This document shows positions 63,493-64,000 of a stretch of 64,000 nt of DNA, one piece after another. The stretch spans positions 6,302,220 to 6,366,219 of the forward strand of contig NC_135151.1 of NCBI RefSeq assembly GCF_050948215.1, written 5' to 3'. Under the pieces are notes generated by a model that was not told the DNA's origin, searched no databases, and saw only the letters and a list, made by a program, of their open reading frames with translations. This stretch comes from Halictus rubicundus. Its lineage: Eukaryota; Arthropoda; Insecta; Hymenoptera; Halictidae. The number at the start of each line of letters is the position of its first letter. Within the stretch, counting starts at the first letter, position 1. The position numbers were made by a program, and so were the translations under genes.

Positions 63493-63943
63493 GTTACAGT
63501 GAAACACCGAAATCTGGAGAATGTCGACTTTCACCGGTGAATGTCAACATTCACATAGTCGCTTGGTGTATGTCCGAAATATTTGCTAAATACCCTTATT
63601 TCTGACTTACACCGGTAAATGTTGACATTCACCATGCACTAATGGTGAATGTTGAACATGTTGGAGATTTATATTTTCTTCTCCGTAATTCAGTCGCTAC
63701 AAAACGTCACGCCAATTCGTGATTAATTTCGGGTTATGTGCGTTACGTTACATTTCCTCATAAAAAAGGTTTAGGGTTAGGGTTAGGGTTAGGATTAGTG
63801 CATGGTGAATGTCAACATTTACCGGTTTAAGTCAGAAATAAGGGTATTTAGCAAATATTTCGGACATACACCAAGCGACTATGTGAATGTTGACATTCAC
63901 CGGTGAAAGTCGACATTCTCCAATTTCGGTCATTCACGGTAAC
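63493..63943. mobile_element. Fold-back element carrying a TTAGGG run
   Basis: Arms 63493-63643 and 63794-63943 are near-perfect inverted copies (for example ACACCAAGCGACTATGTGAA and its inverse; CAAATATTTCGGACATACAC). The 150-bp loop ends in a short TTAGGG tandem run. A GAATGTCAACATTCAC-like motif recurs several times in the arms. Confidence 0.85.
63769..63798. repeat. Short (TTAGGG)n telomere-like run
   Basis: Three to four TTAGGG units followed by a variant TTAGGATTAG, inside the loop of the fold-back element. The common insect telomere unit is TTAGG, so this six-base form may be coincidental. Confidence 0.8.
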
Positions 63944-64000
63944 ATAACCATAACACGCCTTGCGGGTATGTCTCCTGGACGATACACGACGCTGGCAAGA

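Overview
This is animal nuclear DNA, almost certainly from an insect and most likely a hymenopteran (bee, ant or wasp). The basis is short insect-style spliced exons, AT-rich noncoding DNA that keeps many CpGs, long (GA)n/(CT)n microsatellites, a decayed mariner transposon and many short inverted-repeat elements. The order is inferred from general character. No single marker in the window fixes the species. Most long open frames on either strand are chance frames in noncoding DNA.

Layout. From 1 to about 48.3 kb I find no gene I can name. This gene desert (intergenic or long-intron DNA) is built from miniature transposons, tandem arrays and microsatellites. Its landmarks are: at least eight families of short inverted-repeat elements, several ending in TTAA like piggyBac-type insertions; a 1.9-kb array of a 23-bp unit with higher-order structure (15.6-17.6 kb); a frameshifted mariner transposase (19-20.1 kb); a 173-bp tandem array (30.9-31.8 kb); and a cluster of one element family (42.9-47.1 kb). 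One possible signal-peptide exon lies on the minus strand at 44.03-44.08 kb.

From 48.4 to 62.5 kb lies a compact gene block whose exons can be joined by eye with intact frames. It holds a Mis12 kinetochore protein (+, 4 exons), the mitochondrial zinc transporter SLC30A9/ZnT9 (+, 10 exons), the ciliary transition-zone protein TMEM237 (+, 5 exons, one intron apparently GC-AG) and the last two coding exons of a CD151-like tetraspanin (-, the rest beyond the right edge). A small unidentified minus-strand frame lies at 58.2-58.4 kb. The four named genes do unrelated jobs (chromosome segregation, zinc/mitochondria, cilium, cell surface) and simply sit side by side. The last 1 kb, probably tetraspanin intron, carries two large fold-back repeats, one with a short TTAGGG telomere-like run in its loop.

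I did not find a convincing new multi-gene system. The most interesting structures are repeats: TTAA-ended elements that share their terminal TTAA and sit nested inside another element, the phased 23-bp array, and the TTAGGG-bearing fold-back.
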